A model generated the notes under the pieces. That model was not told where the DNA came from. It saw only the letters and a list, made by a program, of their open reading frames with translations, and searched no databases. Positions 33,170 to 44,599 of a DNA stretch of 64,000 nt are shown piece after piece (the stretch's first letter is position 1; every line of letters starts with the position of its first letter). This DNA comes from Trichomonas vaginalis G3 (Eukaryota; Parabasalia; Trichomonadida; Trichomonadidae): contig NC_067206.1 of the NCBI RefSeq assembly GCF_026262505.1, forward strand, positions 17,939,319 to 18,003,318, read 5' to 3'. The position numbers and the translations under genes were made by a program.

Positions 33170-34366
33170 CCAAGCATTCAGAAATATGTGTCCATTTCGA
33201 GACTATAACAAAGCAGTCGAGAATTTGAAACGTTAGTCATTTATGTTGACTCTGCCCCAGAATGTTATGTTATGAAAGAATGGGATGTTGTCTTTAACAA
33301 ACCAAGAGCAACAATAGTTTCAGAACAAGAATGTAGAAGAAAACTTAAGAAAATAAAAGTCGTAACAAGTTGGCATGAAGATGTTAGATGCTTGGGGATA
33401 TCTTATTGTCAAAGTTAGAAGATTTTTCAGTTCGAGGTATAAAGTCTTATACACCTTCTCCAAACTTCTATTCTATCTTCACTGGATATAAATATACGAA
33501 AGTAGAATGGAAAGAAAATATTATAGAAGCTTGGTTAGACCATGTCAAAGAAATTATATGCAATGGAAACGAAAAGTTTATGAGTATATCTTATGTTGGT
33601 TTGCAAACATCTTACAACATCCAAGTGCTAAAAATGAAACTGCTCTCATTATAATTGGAAAACAAGGAACAGGTAAGAACACATTCTTTACAGATATTTT
33701 GCAAACTGTTAGAAGGTATTCGAACCGAATATGACAAACTTAGAAAACATCTGTGGCAAGTTTAACTCCTCAATAGAGAATATGAAACTTATAGTTTGCA
33801 ATGAACTTCAAAGTATAGATACAACAAAAGTTTTGAACTCAGATGCTTTGAAGAGTCTTATAACAGACAAAGTTGGAGTTGTTGAAAGAAAATATAAAGA
33901 CCAAAGAGTTTGTGAAAATGTTGCAAACTTCATTATGGTTTCAAACAATGCTGTTCCGATGAAGTTAGAAAGTTCTGACAGAAGATATGTAGTTGTCAGA
34001 ACGTCAGATTCTCATATGCAAGATACAGAATATTTTGACGACTTAGCAGAAACTTTGACATCTGACTTTTACAACCACTTGTTCTCATATTTCATGACAT
34101 TAGATATTTCTAAGTTCAATCCAAGACAAATTCCACATACCGAAGAGAGACAAACATTGTTAGAAGCAAACAAGAGTGTATATGAACTGTTCATAGATGA
34201 AACTGACTTTGTGTCATTAGATGAAAGGTCATTGTACGATTCGTATAAACAATATTGTCAAGAATATGGTTATATGACAGCTTCTAAACGAACATTCTTG
34301 GCAAATGTCAAAAGTCTTTTAGACGTTCAGAATGGTGTATATACAAAGAAAATTTTTTCTGAGTAA
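33170..34366 (+). pseudogene. D5-like SF3 helicase
   Basis: Helicase of the viral superfamily 3/D5 type, broken. It shows a Walker A motif (IIGKQGTGKNTFF), and upstream the characteristic DHVKEIICNGNEK region of D5-like proteins. Downstream it shows a Walker B-like segment (LIVCNELQSID) and the sensor-type asparagine segment (NFIMVSNNAVPMK). The C-terminal 211-residue part is open. Such helicases drive replication in NCLDVs, virophages and some Polinton-like viruses. Confidence 0.75.
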
Positions 34367-34402
34367 ATTTTAAAAAAAATATTTTTTTATCCGATAGAAA
34401 AG

Positions 34403-34822
34403 ATGGCAAAATTCATCTCAGTAAACAAGTACATGTCAGGACTTAAAGAAGAACTAGACCCATTCACATATTTGAATGTTTACTTCTACCATTTTGAAAA
34501 GTCTTCATTCAGCAAAGTTTGGAACATCGAACCAGTTAAGTTTGCTATTGTGACTAAAAATGGTGCGAAATTTGAAGACTTAGACATAGAAGGTTTGTTA
34601 GCAGTCAAAGAAAGTTTTGACAGAAGGTTCTCAAACCTTAAAGAAGGCAAAGCATACAAACTTGTTATACCTTATGAACCAAAGAAAGCAGACGACTATG
34701 AATATTATGAGTCTAAGATAGTTGAAGTTCAAGGTAAATTGGGTAAAAAGATTTTAGAGTCTAAGCCAGTGTTTGCTCCTAAAGAGGAAGAGAACATTGA
34801 CATTGACCCAGAAATGTTCTAA
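34403..34822 (+). CDS. Unknown 139-residue Maverick protein
   Basis: Open gene with a TTTTTTTATCC motif 13 nt before the ATG. The protein begins MAKFISVNKYMSG, has an alpha/beta middle and an acidic C-terminus (EEENIDIDPEMF), a tail style seen in single-stranded-DNA-binding and processivity proteins of viruses. Lying right after the helicase, a replication accessory role is a guess. No domain recognised. Confidence 0.6.
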   Translation: MAKFISVNKYMSGLKEELDPFTYLNVYFYHFEKSSFSKVWNIEPVKFAIVTKNGAKFEDLDIEGLLAVKESFDRRFSNLKEGKAYKLVIPYEPKKADDYEYYESKIVEVQGKLGKKILESKPVFAPKEEENIDIDPEMF

Positions 34823-34838
34823 AAATAAAATTTTATTT

Positions 34839-35084
34839 TTACATGTCAAATTTCTTTTTCTCTGGAACTGGTTCAGGTTCTTTCTTCTCTTTTCTACTTT
34901 TTTCTCTTTCTTTTCTCTCTTCTTCTTTTTCTGGTGGAGTTATGTCAAATTTGGCGCAACCATATTTATGTAAAAGTTCTTTGTCCTTTAATAGCTCATC
35001 TATTCTGTTTTCTATTTCATCTTCAAGAACAGCGCATGTGTCTTCTTTGCATTCTAAGAACTTTTGTTGGACTTCATCTTCCAA
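34839..35084 (-). CDS. Small charged Maverick protein
   Basis: Open leftward gene of 81 residues, convergent with the 34403 gene and starting near the ATPase gene. The N-terminus is acidic and helical (EDEIENRIDELLKDKELL). The C-terminus is strongly K/E-rich with a PEPVPEKKK tail. It contains two cysteines in CKEDTC. Function unknown. Confidence 0.5.
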   Translation of the reverse strand: MEDEVQQKFLECKEDTCAVLEDEIENRIDELLKDKELLHKYGCAKFDITPPEKEEERKEREKSRKEKKEPEPVPEKKKFDM

Positions 35085-35137
35085 GAGGCGTCATCTCTGT
35101 CAACAAGTCTGTCATTGACAAATTTTAAGACTGCTTA

Positions 35138-36200
35138 ATGTTTTATGGTTCTTGTCATATTCCCAGAAACAGAACTTTAGAACAAATTCACCTTTCTTGT
35201 TTACACTATGTAAGATTTTATGGTCGACAGATGTTTTGCTGTCGAAAAGTTGTCTCGAATATAGATAGCGAAATCGCTAGACATTTTCTAAAAGATAAAA
35301 ATTTTAATTTTTCTAAAAATATGTTAGAAAAAAAGTTTGCTGACATTGACAAGAAATTTGAGAATGTTTTAAACAAGAACAAGAGGAAGTTAGAAAATGC
35401 TCAGATAAAGCCTATACATGACAAGTTCTTATTTGCTCAGAATGGTATAACAGGTCTAATTGCACCACCTGGGTCGGGTAAGACTTTCACTTATCTTAAA
35501 ATGGCTGCACAACAACAAGAACTAGATGAGAAGAACCCATTCTATGAGTTAGTTGTTATTTGTTCGACTTCTGGTCAATTTGACCAAACCGTCAATTCGT
35601 TCAAAGATATTATAAAGAAGTCTAAGTTAGTATGTATAAAGGATACTGAGTTGTTAGATTGGATAAAGAAAGTACCAAAGAAGAGTTTTGAAGTATAATG
35701 CTATAAATGAGTATATAAATTCGAAGTTTAAAGACACAAATCAGGAAATGCAGAGAATATTAGAGAAGAAAACACTTCAGAAACAAACAGAAAGAGAATA
35801 GAATACATTTCGAAGAAATTGCAATCTTACGATTGGAAGACATACCCTCATAGATGTCTTCTTATCTTAGATGACTTTGCTTCTCATCTTTGCTTAAAGA
35901 ACAGAGAACAAGACATGTGTCGAATTCTTAAGAAGCTCAGACACTTAACATCTCAGTCGTAAATGTGTACAGACAGCAAAGAGTTTAAGTAAGGATTTAA
36001 AAGAATACTTACTGACATAATACTTTTCCCCCGATTGTCCGAAGACGATTTCATGGAACTTATGAAAGAGTCCATGCAGGTAAGTTTGACAGACATGAAC
36101 TATGGGAGAAGTATAAAGTCATACAAGACCCTCATACTTCTTTCAGAATTCATATCTACGCAAACAAAGTTCAAATTGTAAAAAGTCAAGCTTGAAAAAT
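35138..36200 (+). pseudogene. A32-like genome-packaging ATPase
   Basis: P-loop ATPase with Walker A in GLIAPPGSGKTFTYLK, preceded by a coiled region. Later a LILDDFASHL segment gives the Walker B aspartates. This layout fits the A32/FtsK-HerA packaging ATPases that are a hallmark of Polintons. Broken in several places. Confidence 0.7.
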
Positions 36201-36229
36201 AAAGAGTTCATTTACTCTGTTGTTTGAAG

Positions 36230-37009
36230 TTGTCAAAATACTCTGTTATTTTTTCTTTCAGTAGCGGTAAGTCTTCTTTGAGGTAAGTATTGTACAACCT
36301 TTCATATCATAGTGTGTTTGAGGTAACGTATCTTGAACTATTTGTTTCACATCTTCATTTGGGGTCATTGAATCGGTAAGTTTTCGCGATAGAACCAATT
36401 TCTGTCAGATTTGTAAATCTTAGCAAGGTCGTAAAAAGCTTTTGTTGTTTCTTCTGACTAAATGCAACATAACCATATCTCTGTCTTCTTCATTTTCCAT
36501 CTCTTCAGTATAAATCATATACTTATAGTTCTTTTCCTTTCCTTTTGGTACCGAACGTGGTATTCTTTTCTGAATGCTTTTGTCTTTTGCTTCAAGCTGT
36601 TTTCCATTCTTTCACGTTCTTGTCTATGAATTTCGTCAAGAAGTCTGTAAATATACCAAGCATAACGAGGCGAGCCCACATTGCAACAGCATTTACAAGA
36701 AGTCTATGTACATACCAACCTCTCAAACCATTTGGCAAATTTTTACGATTTTCATGAGTTTTAGGCGACCCGAAAAAAGTCGGTCTCGCTGTGCTTCGCT
36801 CAAAAAGTTCTTGTGCTTTGGTTTTTGAACCAATCGTCTGTATGTTTGGTATCTGGAGCAAAACATGCTGTCAAAATACTTTTGCATTTGGTACATATCG
36901 TCTTTGACCGAACGAATGAGACGGAGTTGTTGTTAAACTGTATGTACTCGTATTCTTCATTTATAGCTTCATGGACTATAACTGTTGTTTGTGTTCTCTG
37001 TGTTGACAT
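36230..37009 (-). pseudogene. KilA-N-like domain protein
   Basis: The leftward gene starts at 37009. Segments include DDWFKNQSTRTF and GWYVHRLLVNAVAMWARLVM, which resemble the end of the KilA-N DNA-binding domain (aromatic-V-H-x-L-hydrophobic-A-x-W-A). KilA-N proteins are common in large DNA viruses and phages. Broken. The assignment rests mainly on the second segment. Confidence 0.45.
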
Positions 37010-37279
37010 ATCTGTCTTTATATTCCGCGATAAAAAAATAAAAAAATAAAAATAACTTTATTTTTTATTTCGGAAAATTCATGAAAATTCATGAGGAGTG
37101 AGAAAACAGAGTGAAAAACGGGTGAGATCTCACCTCTTCACCTAACATTATTTTTACTGAATTCAGCAACAAAATTCAAGATTGTAAAAAGTCAAGCTTG
37201 AAAAAATCTAAGTGTTTAGTCTTAGTAAGATGGTTAGCTTCTTAAAGCAAATACCATTGCTGAGTTTTATGTACGTGTA

Positions 37280-37915
37280 AGAGAAGTACAATGAATTCAA
37301 TTACGAGTACAATTGCAATGACAACTAAGGCAACTATTTTTTCTTTTTGCCAGCAAGGGTACTTCTTCTCTTCCAATGGTTCGGCAGAACTATACTCACT
37401 CATGAGAAAATGCCAAAACGGTTTAATAGAAAAGTGTCATTTTTTCATGTCCGAAGACTCGAAGGTGCAACACTTCCAAAATACCGACGAAACTCAGAAG
37501 AAGCAGCATGGCAGTATCTTCTTGACAACTTCTTTGAGTTCTCCAGGTACACCTTGGAAAATGCTGAAGAAACTCCGACACAGAGAATTTGGAAAATTGC
37601 ACTCCAATACTACCTTGACAAACAAAGGGTAAACAAAGGGTAAAACAAGGGTAAAATAAGACTAAAAACTTAACGTTTAAAAAGTGACATTTTTAATGAG
37701 CTCCCGAGTCACCGAGAAAACTTGGTCAGATGTTAGCAGCTTACTTCCCTGAGGAGGATGGAAGCGTTACATAACGTAAGGTTCAAAAACAACGAACCTG
37801 GAATTGCGTACCAAATTCGCAATTACATGACCATGGAAGAGTACGAAAGGTTTCTACAAGAGAAACCAGCTCTAAACAACTCAGAAAAGAAAGAGTAAAA
37901 AGTTTAACTCGTAAT
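37280..37915 (+). pseudogene. Unassigned Maverick genes
   Basis: Overlapping rightward frames give peptides such as RFNRKVSFFHVRRLEGATLP and EAAWQYLLDNFFEFSRYTLE. A second short segment near 37730-37900 reads YQIRNYMTMEEYERFLQEKP. No family recognised; broken. Confidence 0.35.
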
Positions 37916-37967
37916 TGTTTATTTTTTTTACTTGTATAGGCAAGCTGCAAGAATGAAGTCGACTATC

Positions 37968-38681
37968 TCAGTCTTTGTCTTGACCAGTTGGACGGCTCTT
38001 GCGAGTACGTCTGTTTTGCGGTCTCCAGCTGGTGTCTGACCTTCGTAATTCGCATGTTCTTGAGAGCTCCAACTGTAAATGGTTGTAGGATGAAGAGTCT
38101 CTCAGACTGCTTGAGGTAGTCTTCACGGTCACGAACCGAATCTGTGGTACGAGTCGAATCGGTCGATTTGAGGGAGAGACTGAAAGCCTGTCGTCTCTCC
38201 ATAGGGGCTGGGCATAATCTTTGCGTAAACGGTTCAGACCTTCTTCGAACTCTTGGTCTCTCTTCGATTGGGATTGAGAGTTGGAATGCTGGGGTGGCAT
38301 TGCTGGAACATCAAGGGTTGGGGAAGTAAGGCATAGGCTGAGGAGGGTAGTTCGGGAAGCCTTGTAGTGAAATTGGTAGTAACCTTGAGGTGGAAATGGT
38401 AGTAATTTGGTGGAGGACTTGCTGGAACTGAGGTTGCTGAGGAGACTGTTGTGGTTCTGCAGCTTCGGTTCTTCTGGCTTTGGAAGGCGTTCAGGAAGAG
38501 GAACGTCGGACATTCGTTTGTGTCCTGTCGAAGGAAAAACTTTTCCTGTCGGAAGGAAAAACTTTTCCTGTCGGAAGGAAAACTTTTTCTTGTTGGAAGG
38601 AAAAACTTTTTCTGTCGGAAGGAAGAACTTTTTCTGCTCGGAAGGAAAAACTTTTTCTGAAGTTTGACCAAAAATTCTCAA
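37968..38681 (-). CDS. Low-complexity P/S/R-rich Maverick protein with phenylalanine repeats
   Basis: The leftward frame encodes 237 residues. Its N-terminal ~50 residues come from a 22 bp minisatellite (repeated KFFLPTEKVFPS-like units). The rest is rich in S, P, R and T with no recognised domain. Another overlapping frame also runs through the repeat, so the true frame is uncertain. Confidence 0.35.
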   Translation of the reverse strand: MRIFGQTSEKVFPSEQKKFFLPTEKVFPSNKKKFSFRQEKFFLPTGKVFPSTGHKRMSDVPLPERLPKPEEPKLQNHNSLLSNLSSSKSSTKLLPFPPQGYYQFHYKASRTTLLSLCLTSPTLDVPAMPPQHSNSQSQSKRDQEFEEGLNRLRKDYAQPLWRDDRLSVSPSNRPIRLVPQIRFVTVKTTSSSLRDSSSYNHLQLELSRTCELRRSDTSWRPQNRRTRKSRPTGQDKD

Positions 38682-38800
38682 TTTTTCGAAATTAAGGTTT
38701 ACGGACGGACAACTGGAAGAGTTCTTCCTGTCGGAAGGAAAATTTTTTCCAGTTGTCCGGAAAATTTTTTCCAGTTGTGGAAAATATTTTTCCTGTCGGA
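38525..38800. repeat. ~22 bp minisatellite
   Basis: GTCGGAAGGAAAAACTTTTC recurs about six times from 38528 to 38665, with further diverged copies at 38725-38805. AAGGAAAAACTTTTTC is itself close to palindromic. It lies in the 5' part of the 37968-38681 gene. Confidence 0.8.
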
Positions 38801-38899
38801 TGGAAGGACTCGGAATGCCAGAAGGATTTGACGAGGCAGTTTACCTTATAGAGATAAATGAAGTTGTTAGCATATGGCAGGGATAATGAAGCCCAAGGT

Positions 38900-40513
38900 C
38901 AAGTTACCACTATTTCTGGAAGGTCTACACTTCAGCTCGAGACTTCGACTGGAATTCCAATTCACAATACCAGACGGGACAGCCTACGATGCATAAAGGA
39001 CGCCAAAGAGAAGCTCTTGTTAAGTTCTTAAAACAAACGTCCTTGATAAAAATACCAAACAAGGAGAAACCCCTACCCCATAATGAAATTGGCAATTCAG
39101 TCTCTCCTTCACTTCTCGGAGTCAGCCGTTTACATAACCTGTGAAGGCGACATCCAACCAATTCAGTAAACCTTAACGTTTAGAGTAAAAACATTTTTTC
39201 ATTTTTGAATGAAGCAAGTTTAAATTCGTCCCACACCAATCTCAATGACCGATGAAGAGTTTCAAGCTATGGTTGAAGGTGTTGAGAACGACATAGACGG
39301 CGAACTTGAAGGAGCTCAAACCACAATTGCAACCAAAATTGCACAAGTCAAGGAACAGATAGCTTCACTTAAAGCTACCAAGCTACTCTTGACCTCATGG
39401 ATACTTACGTTTAGAAGTAAGAGTGGAATAAGACAATTAAAATTGAAACTTCTAAACTACGAAGCTATACTCAAAAGTTAGCAGAAATGAGAAGACTTTA
39501 CCAGAGCTACTTACATGTAAGGGACTTACCTTCAAGCAGTCCGACCAAAGATGAATTTTCTGACATTGCCCAATTTGTCCGAAAGTCAGCTCAGATGTTT
39601 TGAACTGCTCCCAACATATCCAGAATATGAACGTTTGCCTGAACTCTTCCGCAATCTCAAAAAACGTTTTTTGGTTCTCATGTTCAAACTTTTATCGGAA
39701 AGACAACAAACGTTCAGAAGAAGAACAATAAGATATTTATTAAACTTGTTGTATGACATAATGTCATAACAAGCTTTTGAAGTAAAACCGTCATTCTCAA
39801 ACCACTTCATTTTTCGATGTCCGAACAAGCACCGAAGCCGAACACAATAGCAGATGTCCTTTCAAGGTTGCCAGACAAGCGCCCAGTTCAAATTCAAATT
39901 GCCCAATTGAAAGCTCATCTGACAAACACCATTAAGACTCTCCAAAGTAGTCTTATGACAGAGATGACCAATCTCAAAGCCGATGTCCTCATGAACCAAG
40001 CTTCCAATGAGAAATGCCTGAACGATTTCACGGAAACCTGCGCAATTACGAGAGAGAGAACCGAGACCTTGCGCAGACTCATCTTACGCGTTTTCTTCGA
40101 AGAGATAGACGCCATCTGAAGGTACTCGGAAAGACAGAACATGACAACACCGTACTTCGTGAACACAGAATTGCCGAAGGTATTATCAAAGAAGAGGAAG
40201 AAGAGGAGAAGAGGAAGAAGAGGAAGAAGAGAAACACGAAGAAGAGGAAGTTTGGCAACCCTTGTTGCCGATGACGGTTACGAAATTCCCAACCCTACCC
40301 ACTACAAATCCGCAACAGGAGACCGGCAAGGTTCTTACCCCAGTCCTCAACAACTTGGGACACTTGAACCTTAACCTTCGGAATCGCGGTTCAATTTCCA
40401 TGGGCAAGCTTGTCGCAATTCAATGGGTTCCAAATCCAGACAAGAAGACGAGGGTCAGACACATTGACGGTGACAAGCTCAACAACCGTAAGGAGAAACC
40501 TCGATGGTTCTAA
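38900..40513 (+). pseudogene. Unassigned Maverick genes with coiled coil
   Basis: Rightward frames include an acidic coiled-coil peptide (EEFQAMVEGVENDIDGELEG, from 39245) and another helical one (VQIQIAQLKAHLTNTIKTLQ, from 39817), then an E/R/K-rich stretch near 40190-40260. Repeated helical heptads suggest structural or fibre-stalk proteins. Breaks are present; no family recognised. Confidence 0.35.
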
Positions 40514-40588
40514 GAGTAAAAAAATTTATTTAGGGGAAACCAAGTAAATATTTGATTAATAAATGTTAAATTAAGGTAATTTGCAAAA

Positions 40589-40999
40589 TTAGTTCCCGAC
40601 CTTTGAATTGGGCTCTTTCGTATCCCATGTAGGATGGTCGCCCAGAGGAGTTGTAGAATGCCAATCAAGGAACGATTGTCCTCCCAGGCATTGAGGATGT
40701 ACTGCCGTAGACTTTAGACCCTGCCTGCACCAGACACCCTCTCCCTTGGAACGTAAGGCTTCTCGAAGTGCTCGAATGCGATGGCTGCGTGACATCCGAA
40801 ATGACACTTTGTCCGTTTGGTCAATGTTCGTGTCTCGTGCCATAGTCGACGAAAATACAGACAACAGGTTATATATGAGTTTGAGACCAAGAATGGTGTA
40901 ACTCGCACCTGTCCGATTCAAAGACTCCGAGGGCGACCATGAAATTAAACGGAAATTAGCTAGGAAGGAATATAAAATGGACTGTTGCCACACCACCAC
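40589..40999 (-). pseudogene. Unassigned leftward Maverick frame
   Basis: Short leftward frames of 136 and 64 residues with no recognisable domain. This region may hold a degraded small gene between the coiled-coil genes and the long leftward gene at 41-43 kb. Confidence 0.25.
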
Positions 41000-41079
41000 C
41001 TTTACCTGTTCCTCAAGTTAATAAACCTTTCCCGTTCCCAAGAATTCCCACATTTTAATTCAAATTCGAATAAAAATTT

Positions 41080-43215
41080 TTTATTTCATGCAATGTTTAA
41101 CTATTTCACCATCTTCTTTAACACCCAGTTACTTACGCTTGGAGAGGACATGAACTTCGGTGAAATTTTGTCCAATTTGAATTGACCCATCTTTTCGCCG
41201 ACTAAACCCATTTCAATGAGTTTGTTATAGCTTCTTTTCGTTCGTCATGAGTGCGTCAATGTTCTCATAGTAAACCTTGACTTTGGATTTGACTTCGGAG
41301 AAGAATTGTTGTAGTTGTCAAGTACTGCCTTTGCGAACTGAGGTAAGACCAAATGTTCGACAATAAAGTTTTAATGTGGTTACTAAGCCACTTTGACCTT
41401 GAGTGAATTCGTACTTCAAAACAAAAGAAAAAACCTTTCAACAAAGTTGTCGACCTTCTCATAATGTTTACTCTTCATCTCTTTGAGGTTTCTTAATGGA
41501 ATATCCCATGTCGAATTCATAAGCAATTTGAGTGTCATTGCAAGTTTGGGGTTTGAAGCTTTCCTAATATCATACAGTTGTTGTATGACTTTTCCAACTG
41601 TATTAGTTCCTTCCCGGGAACTCACCATCTTCGTTTGGAATTCCAGTCGGAATATATTGGACAAACCTCATGTATGCGCGTTAAGGTCGACATAGTATAT
41701 CTTTTCGTTTGAGTCGAACTTGTCGCAACCAATTGGTCCAGTTTGTGGAAATTCAAGTGAGTCTCTTATCTTCTGAGAAACTTCTCTCTTATCTCATAAA
41801 CATCGTCGAAGCAACCTGTTTCATATAAAACCTTCTGACCTAACTCAGATGCTCTCCAATACAAATTGACGTCAATTGGATGTCTCAATGGAAGTTTGTT
41901 TATAGCATCTTGAAGTTCTTGCAACCTCATTGGAAGTTCTTCTGGTTCAGGTTGGTACCGAACAATCCAACCCCTTGTGGAACTGTGTACTTCTTTTGTA
42001 CTAGAACTTTGTCTGGAACAACTTTTGGTCTTGCTAACAGTGAAAAGTTTGTTTCGTCTTTTGGTACAAAAGTTTCTGTCAGCTTGTCATCTGGAATTGG
42101 TTCCAACAAACCTTTCTCGAAAGAGAATGTTTACAGCCTGACAATGTTGCACTTGCCTTTTCCGAACAATGGGTTTGTAAGACTTTCGTTCAACATGAAG
42201 TGGTTGTGGACAATTACAATCTTCAACCATGGTAAATTGAACTCAACAACATAGTCGTCATGTGAAGAACTTTAGCTGTAGGTATGTTGACTCGGATATT
42301 GACATTTGCCAACGGTGCAATTTTTGCCAATTGACCTCTGAGAATGTACCTTGTCTTCACACATGACTCAAGATACTTCATCTTCTCATCTGTAACAAGA
42401 CAGAGGTTCCTGAGACATGTAAGAATGCAAGGTTCGTTGACAATTGTTTCAATTGAATTGTAAATTCCATACCTTGTCAAGTCAATGTCAGACTTATTTA
42501 TGAACGGGAAGTATCCAGCATGTTGTCTGACTGCTTGAGGTTAGGTTGGTACCATTCGAACTTGACACTTGCAATTCCTTCAATTGCATTCAAAATGTCT
42601 GAGTCGGAGTCAACCATTTGTTCTCTCTTGTAGTCTTGAAAGCGTCAAGAAGTTTTGCGGCTGTTTGTTCATTGCCATGTGCATAGTAAATGTGACCATC
42701 CAAATCTGTTATGGTCAATCTGAGATTGTGTCCTTTCTTATTCCGTCTTGAATTGCAGCAAGTACTCCCATGAAGCCTTCTTTGTTCTTTCCTTCGTCAA
42801 AGTTACTGTAAAGGTTCGACCAGATGTAATTTGACTTCTAACTTCACGATACTTTTCATATGCATATCTTGTTCTTCCATGGGAGCATGTGCGTCTTCAC
42901 CTTTTCCTTTTTTCCTTCTCAAAGGATGCAATTGTTCGTCATGTTTCCAGTAGAATCTGGCAAAGCCGTCGTGTCTCAACTTGAGGTTCACTAACATCGA
43001 AAGGCATGTCCATAAGACGTTCTTCTTCTAACCTCTCTAGTCTGTTTGGATAATTGGCACGTGCTGTTTCCAAATCCATTTCGTAGCGAAGACCAGACAA
43101 TTTGTCATAGACTTTTATGGGTCTTCCCTTCCTATATTTAAAATTCTTCGAAACTCTCCAACCATATCTTTGTAACTCTGCTTTTATTCTAGCAGACTTT
43201 CTATCCTATCTATAT
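41080..43215 (-). pseudogene. Large unassigned Maverick gene
   Basis: About 2.1 kb reads leftward as a broken long gene. Peptides visible include LRLTITDLDGHIYYAHGNEQ, ARPKVVPDKVLVQKKYTVPQ and LRNLCLVTDEKMKYLESCV. I looked for polymerase B motifs (D-x-x-SLYPS, Y-x-DTD) and did not find them. Position and size would suit a polymerase remnant or a large structural protein; neither is shown. Confidence 0.35.
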
Positions 43216-43418
43216 GGGGCATTTTTATAAAAATAAAAAAATATTTTTTTTCTTTACTTTACATAACCCTGCTGCCTGCATAGTCTTTGACGCCAACCCA
43301 TACCAGCTAATGAAGGTTGACTTGGTTTAGTTTCCAAACTAAACTTTGGTTTTGGTTTATCTTCAGTTTTTGGTTTTCTTCTTCTATCGGTTTTCGTCAC
43401 TTTTCGGTTCCTCTGACT

Positions 43419-43835
43419 TTACTTCACTTGCGGAACAGTTGTGTCGTCAACATCTTCATAAATATCATATGCCATTTGTTTTTGTTTTCCTTTCAACTTT
43501 TTGTGTTTGTTGTAAAGTTTAGAATATTTCGACTCTAAGTCAATAAGATGTTCTATAATGAACTGTTGGTCAGTGAAGTAAACTTTTCCATCTGTTGTCT
43601 CGAAAGCTCCTTCAGACTTCAATATTTTATTTGTGAGAGTCTGTTTCTTTTTTGAGATACTAGCCGTTCCATTTCTATGAAAAGTGACTTTATAGTTGGG
43701 GTTTGCATTTCCAGACCTGGCACTTTCTATTATTGAATTTTTTTCTTCATCTGTAAGTTCTTTGACAGTTTGACAAATGGTTCTGAAACTTTTTGTTTGT
43801 GGTGTCAAATCTACCGTTTCAACTTCTTCGGTCAT
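43419..43835 (-). CDS. Unknown 138-residue Maverick protein
   Basis: Open leftward gene with the TTTTTTACTGAGATGAA leader before its ATG. The N-terminus is acidic (TEEVETVDL), the middle has mixed basic segments with KKKQTLTNKILKSEG, and the C-terminal third is a predicted coiled coil ending in acidic residues. The leader is shared with the two small genes that follow upstream at 43995 and 44166, suggesting common regulation. Function unknown. Confidence 0.6.
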   Translation of the reverse strand: MTEEVETVDLTPQTKSFRTICQTVKELTDEEKNSIIESARSGNANPNYKVTFHRNGTASISKKKQTLTNKILKSEGAFETTDGKVYFTDQQFIIEHLIDLESKYSKLYNKHKKLKGKQKQMAYDIYEDVDDTTVPQVK

Positions 43836-43854
43836 TTCATCTCAGTAAAAAATT

Positions 43855-43995
43855 TTAGTTTGGTTTGTTTTCAACTGGTTGTTTAGGTTTTTTAAGTCGG
43901 TCTAAAACTTCCTGAGGTATAGGAAGAACTTTACAAACACGTGGTGTAAAAGGTGGTCTTCCATGACTTATTCTGTTTAAAGCTGCATTGTTCAT
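43855..43995 (-). CDS. Small proline-rich Maverick protein, tandem copy 1
   Basis: 46-residue open gene reading MNNAALNRISHGRPPFTPRV, then CKVLPIPQEVLDRLKKPKQP and ending VENKPN. It is a tandem duplicate of 44014-44166, including the leader TTTTTACTGAGATGAA. The proteins share the C-terminal 35 residues and differ just before PFTPRVC/AFTPRVC. The function is unknown; a short capsid cement or core peptide would fit the size. Confidence 0.65.
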   Translation of the reverse strand: MNNAALNRISHGRPPFTPRVCKVLPIPQEVLDRLKKPKQPVENKPN

Positions 43996-44013
43996 TTCAT
44001 CTCAGTAAAAATT

Positions 44014-44166
44014 TTAGTTTAGTTTGTTTTCAACTGGTTGTTTAGGTTTTTTAAGTCGGTCTAAAACTTCCTGAGGTATAGGAAGAACTTTACAAACACG
44101 TGGTGTAAATGCTGGAAGCCGACAAATCCATCTTGAACTCATTTGTCTCAATGCTGCATTGTTCAT
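44014..44166 (-). CDS. Small proline-rich Maverick protein, tandem copy 2
   Basis: 50-residue open gene, a duplicate of 43855-43995 with leader TTTTTTATTGAGATGAA. It begins MNNAALRQMSSRWICRLPAF and continues like copy 1 to VENKLN. Both copies being open in a heavily broken element suggests recent duplication or small target size. Confidence 0.65.
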   Translation of the reverse strand: MNNAALRQMSSRWICRLPAFTPRVCKVLPIPQEVLDRLKKPKQPVENKLN

Positions 44167-44179
44167 TTCATCTCAATAA

Positions 44180-44582
44180 AAAACTTTACATTCCCCACGT
44201 TTGAGGCGTAGTTTTGGTTATTGTTTACCCACTGTTGTGCATGGTTATATCTCTGTTAAAGAATCTTTCACCTTGGTCCATATAGTGTCCTGCTTGGTTA
44301 TAGTAGTCATTTGCTTTGTTATAATAATTTCCTGCTTGTCTTCCTACATTGTCCATCCATCCTTGAACTTTTCCTCTTGTTTCAGGATTTGAATAAGATT
44401 TGTTGCATCTCGTGCTACATCCCAACCTTTCTGTACAGTTTGTATAATAGGTTGTGCTTTCTCTTTAAGTATACCTAATGTACTCAAAATCTTCCTTCCA
44501 ATTCAAATGCACCTCTGGCTATTGTTCCAACTGCGGGTAAAAATCTGGATGCAACTCCTGCTAATGCGCCAAATAAACCCAT
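44180..44582 (-). pseudogene. Small Maverick protein with hydrophobic N-terminus
   Basis: The start at 44582 has TTTTTTACC 12 nt upstream. The first residues (MGLFGALAGVASRFLPAVGT) form an amphipathic or membrane-active-looking helix, as in small virion proteins of the adenovirus pVI type. A further segment near 44225-44425 is N/Y/G/Q-rich (NYYNKANDYYNQAGHYMDQ). Broken. The comparison with pVI is by style only. Confidence 0.4.
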
Positions 44583-44599
44583 TTCTTATAGAGGTAAAA

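Noticed and set aside
41080-43215. Protein-primed DNA polymerase B
   Set aside because: Expected by position in a Maverick, but no exonuclease or polymerase motif was seen, so left unassigned.
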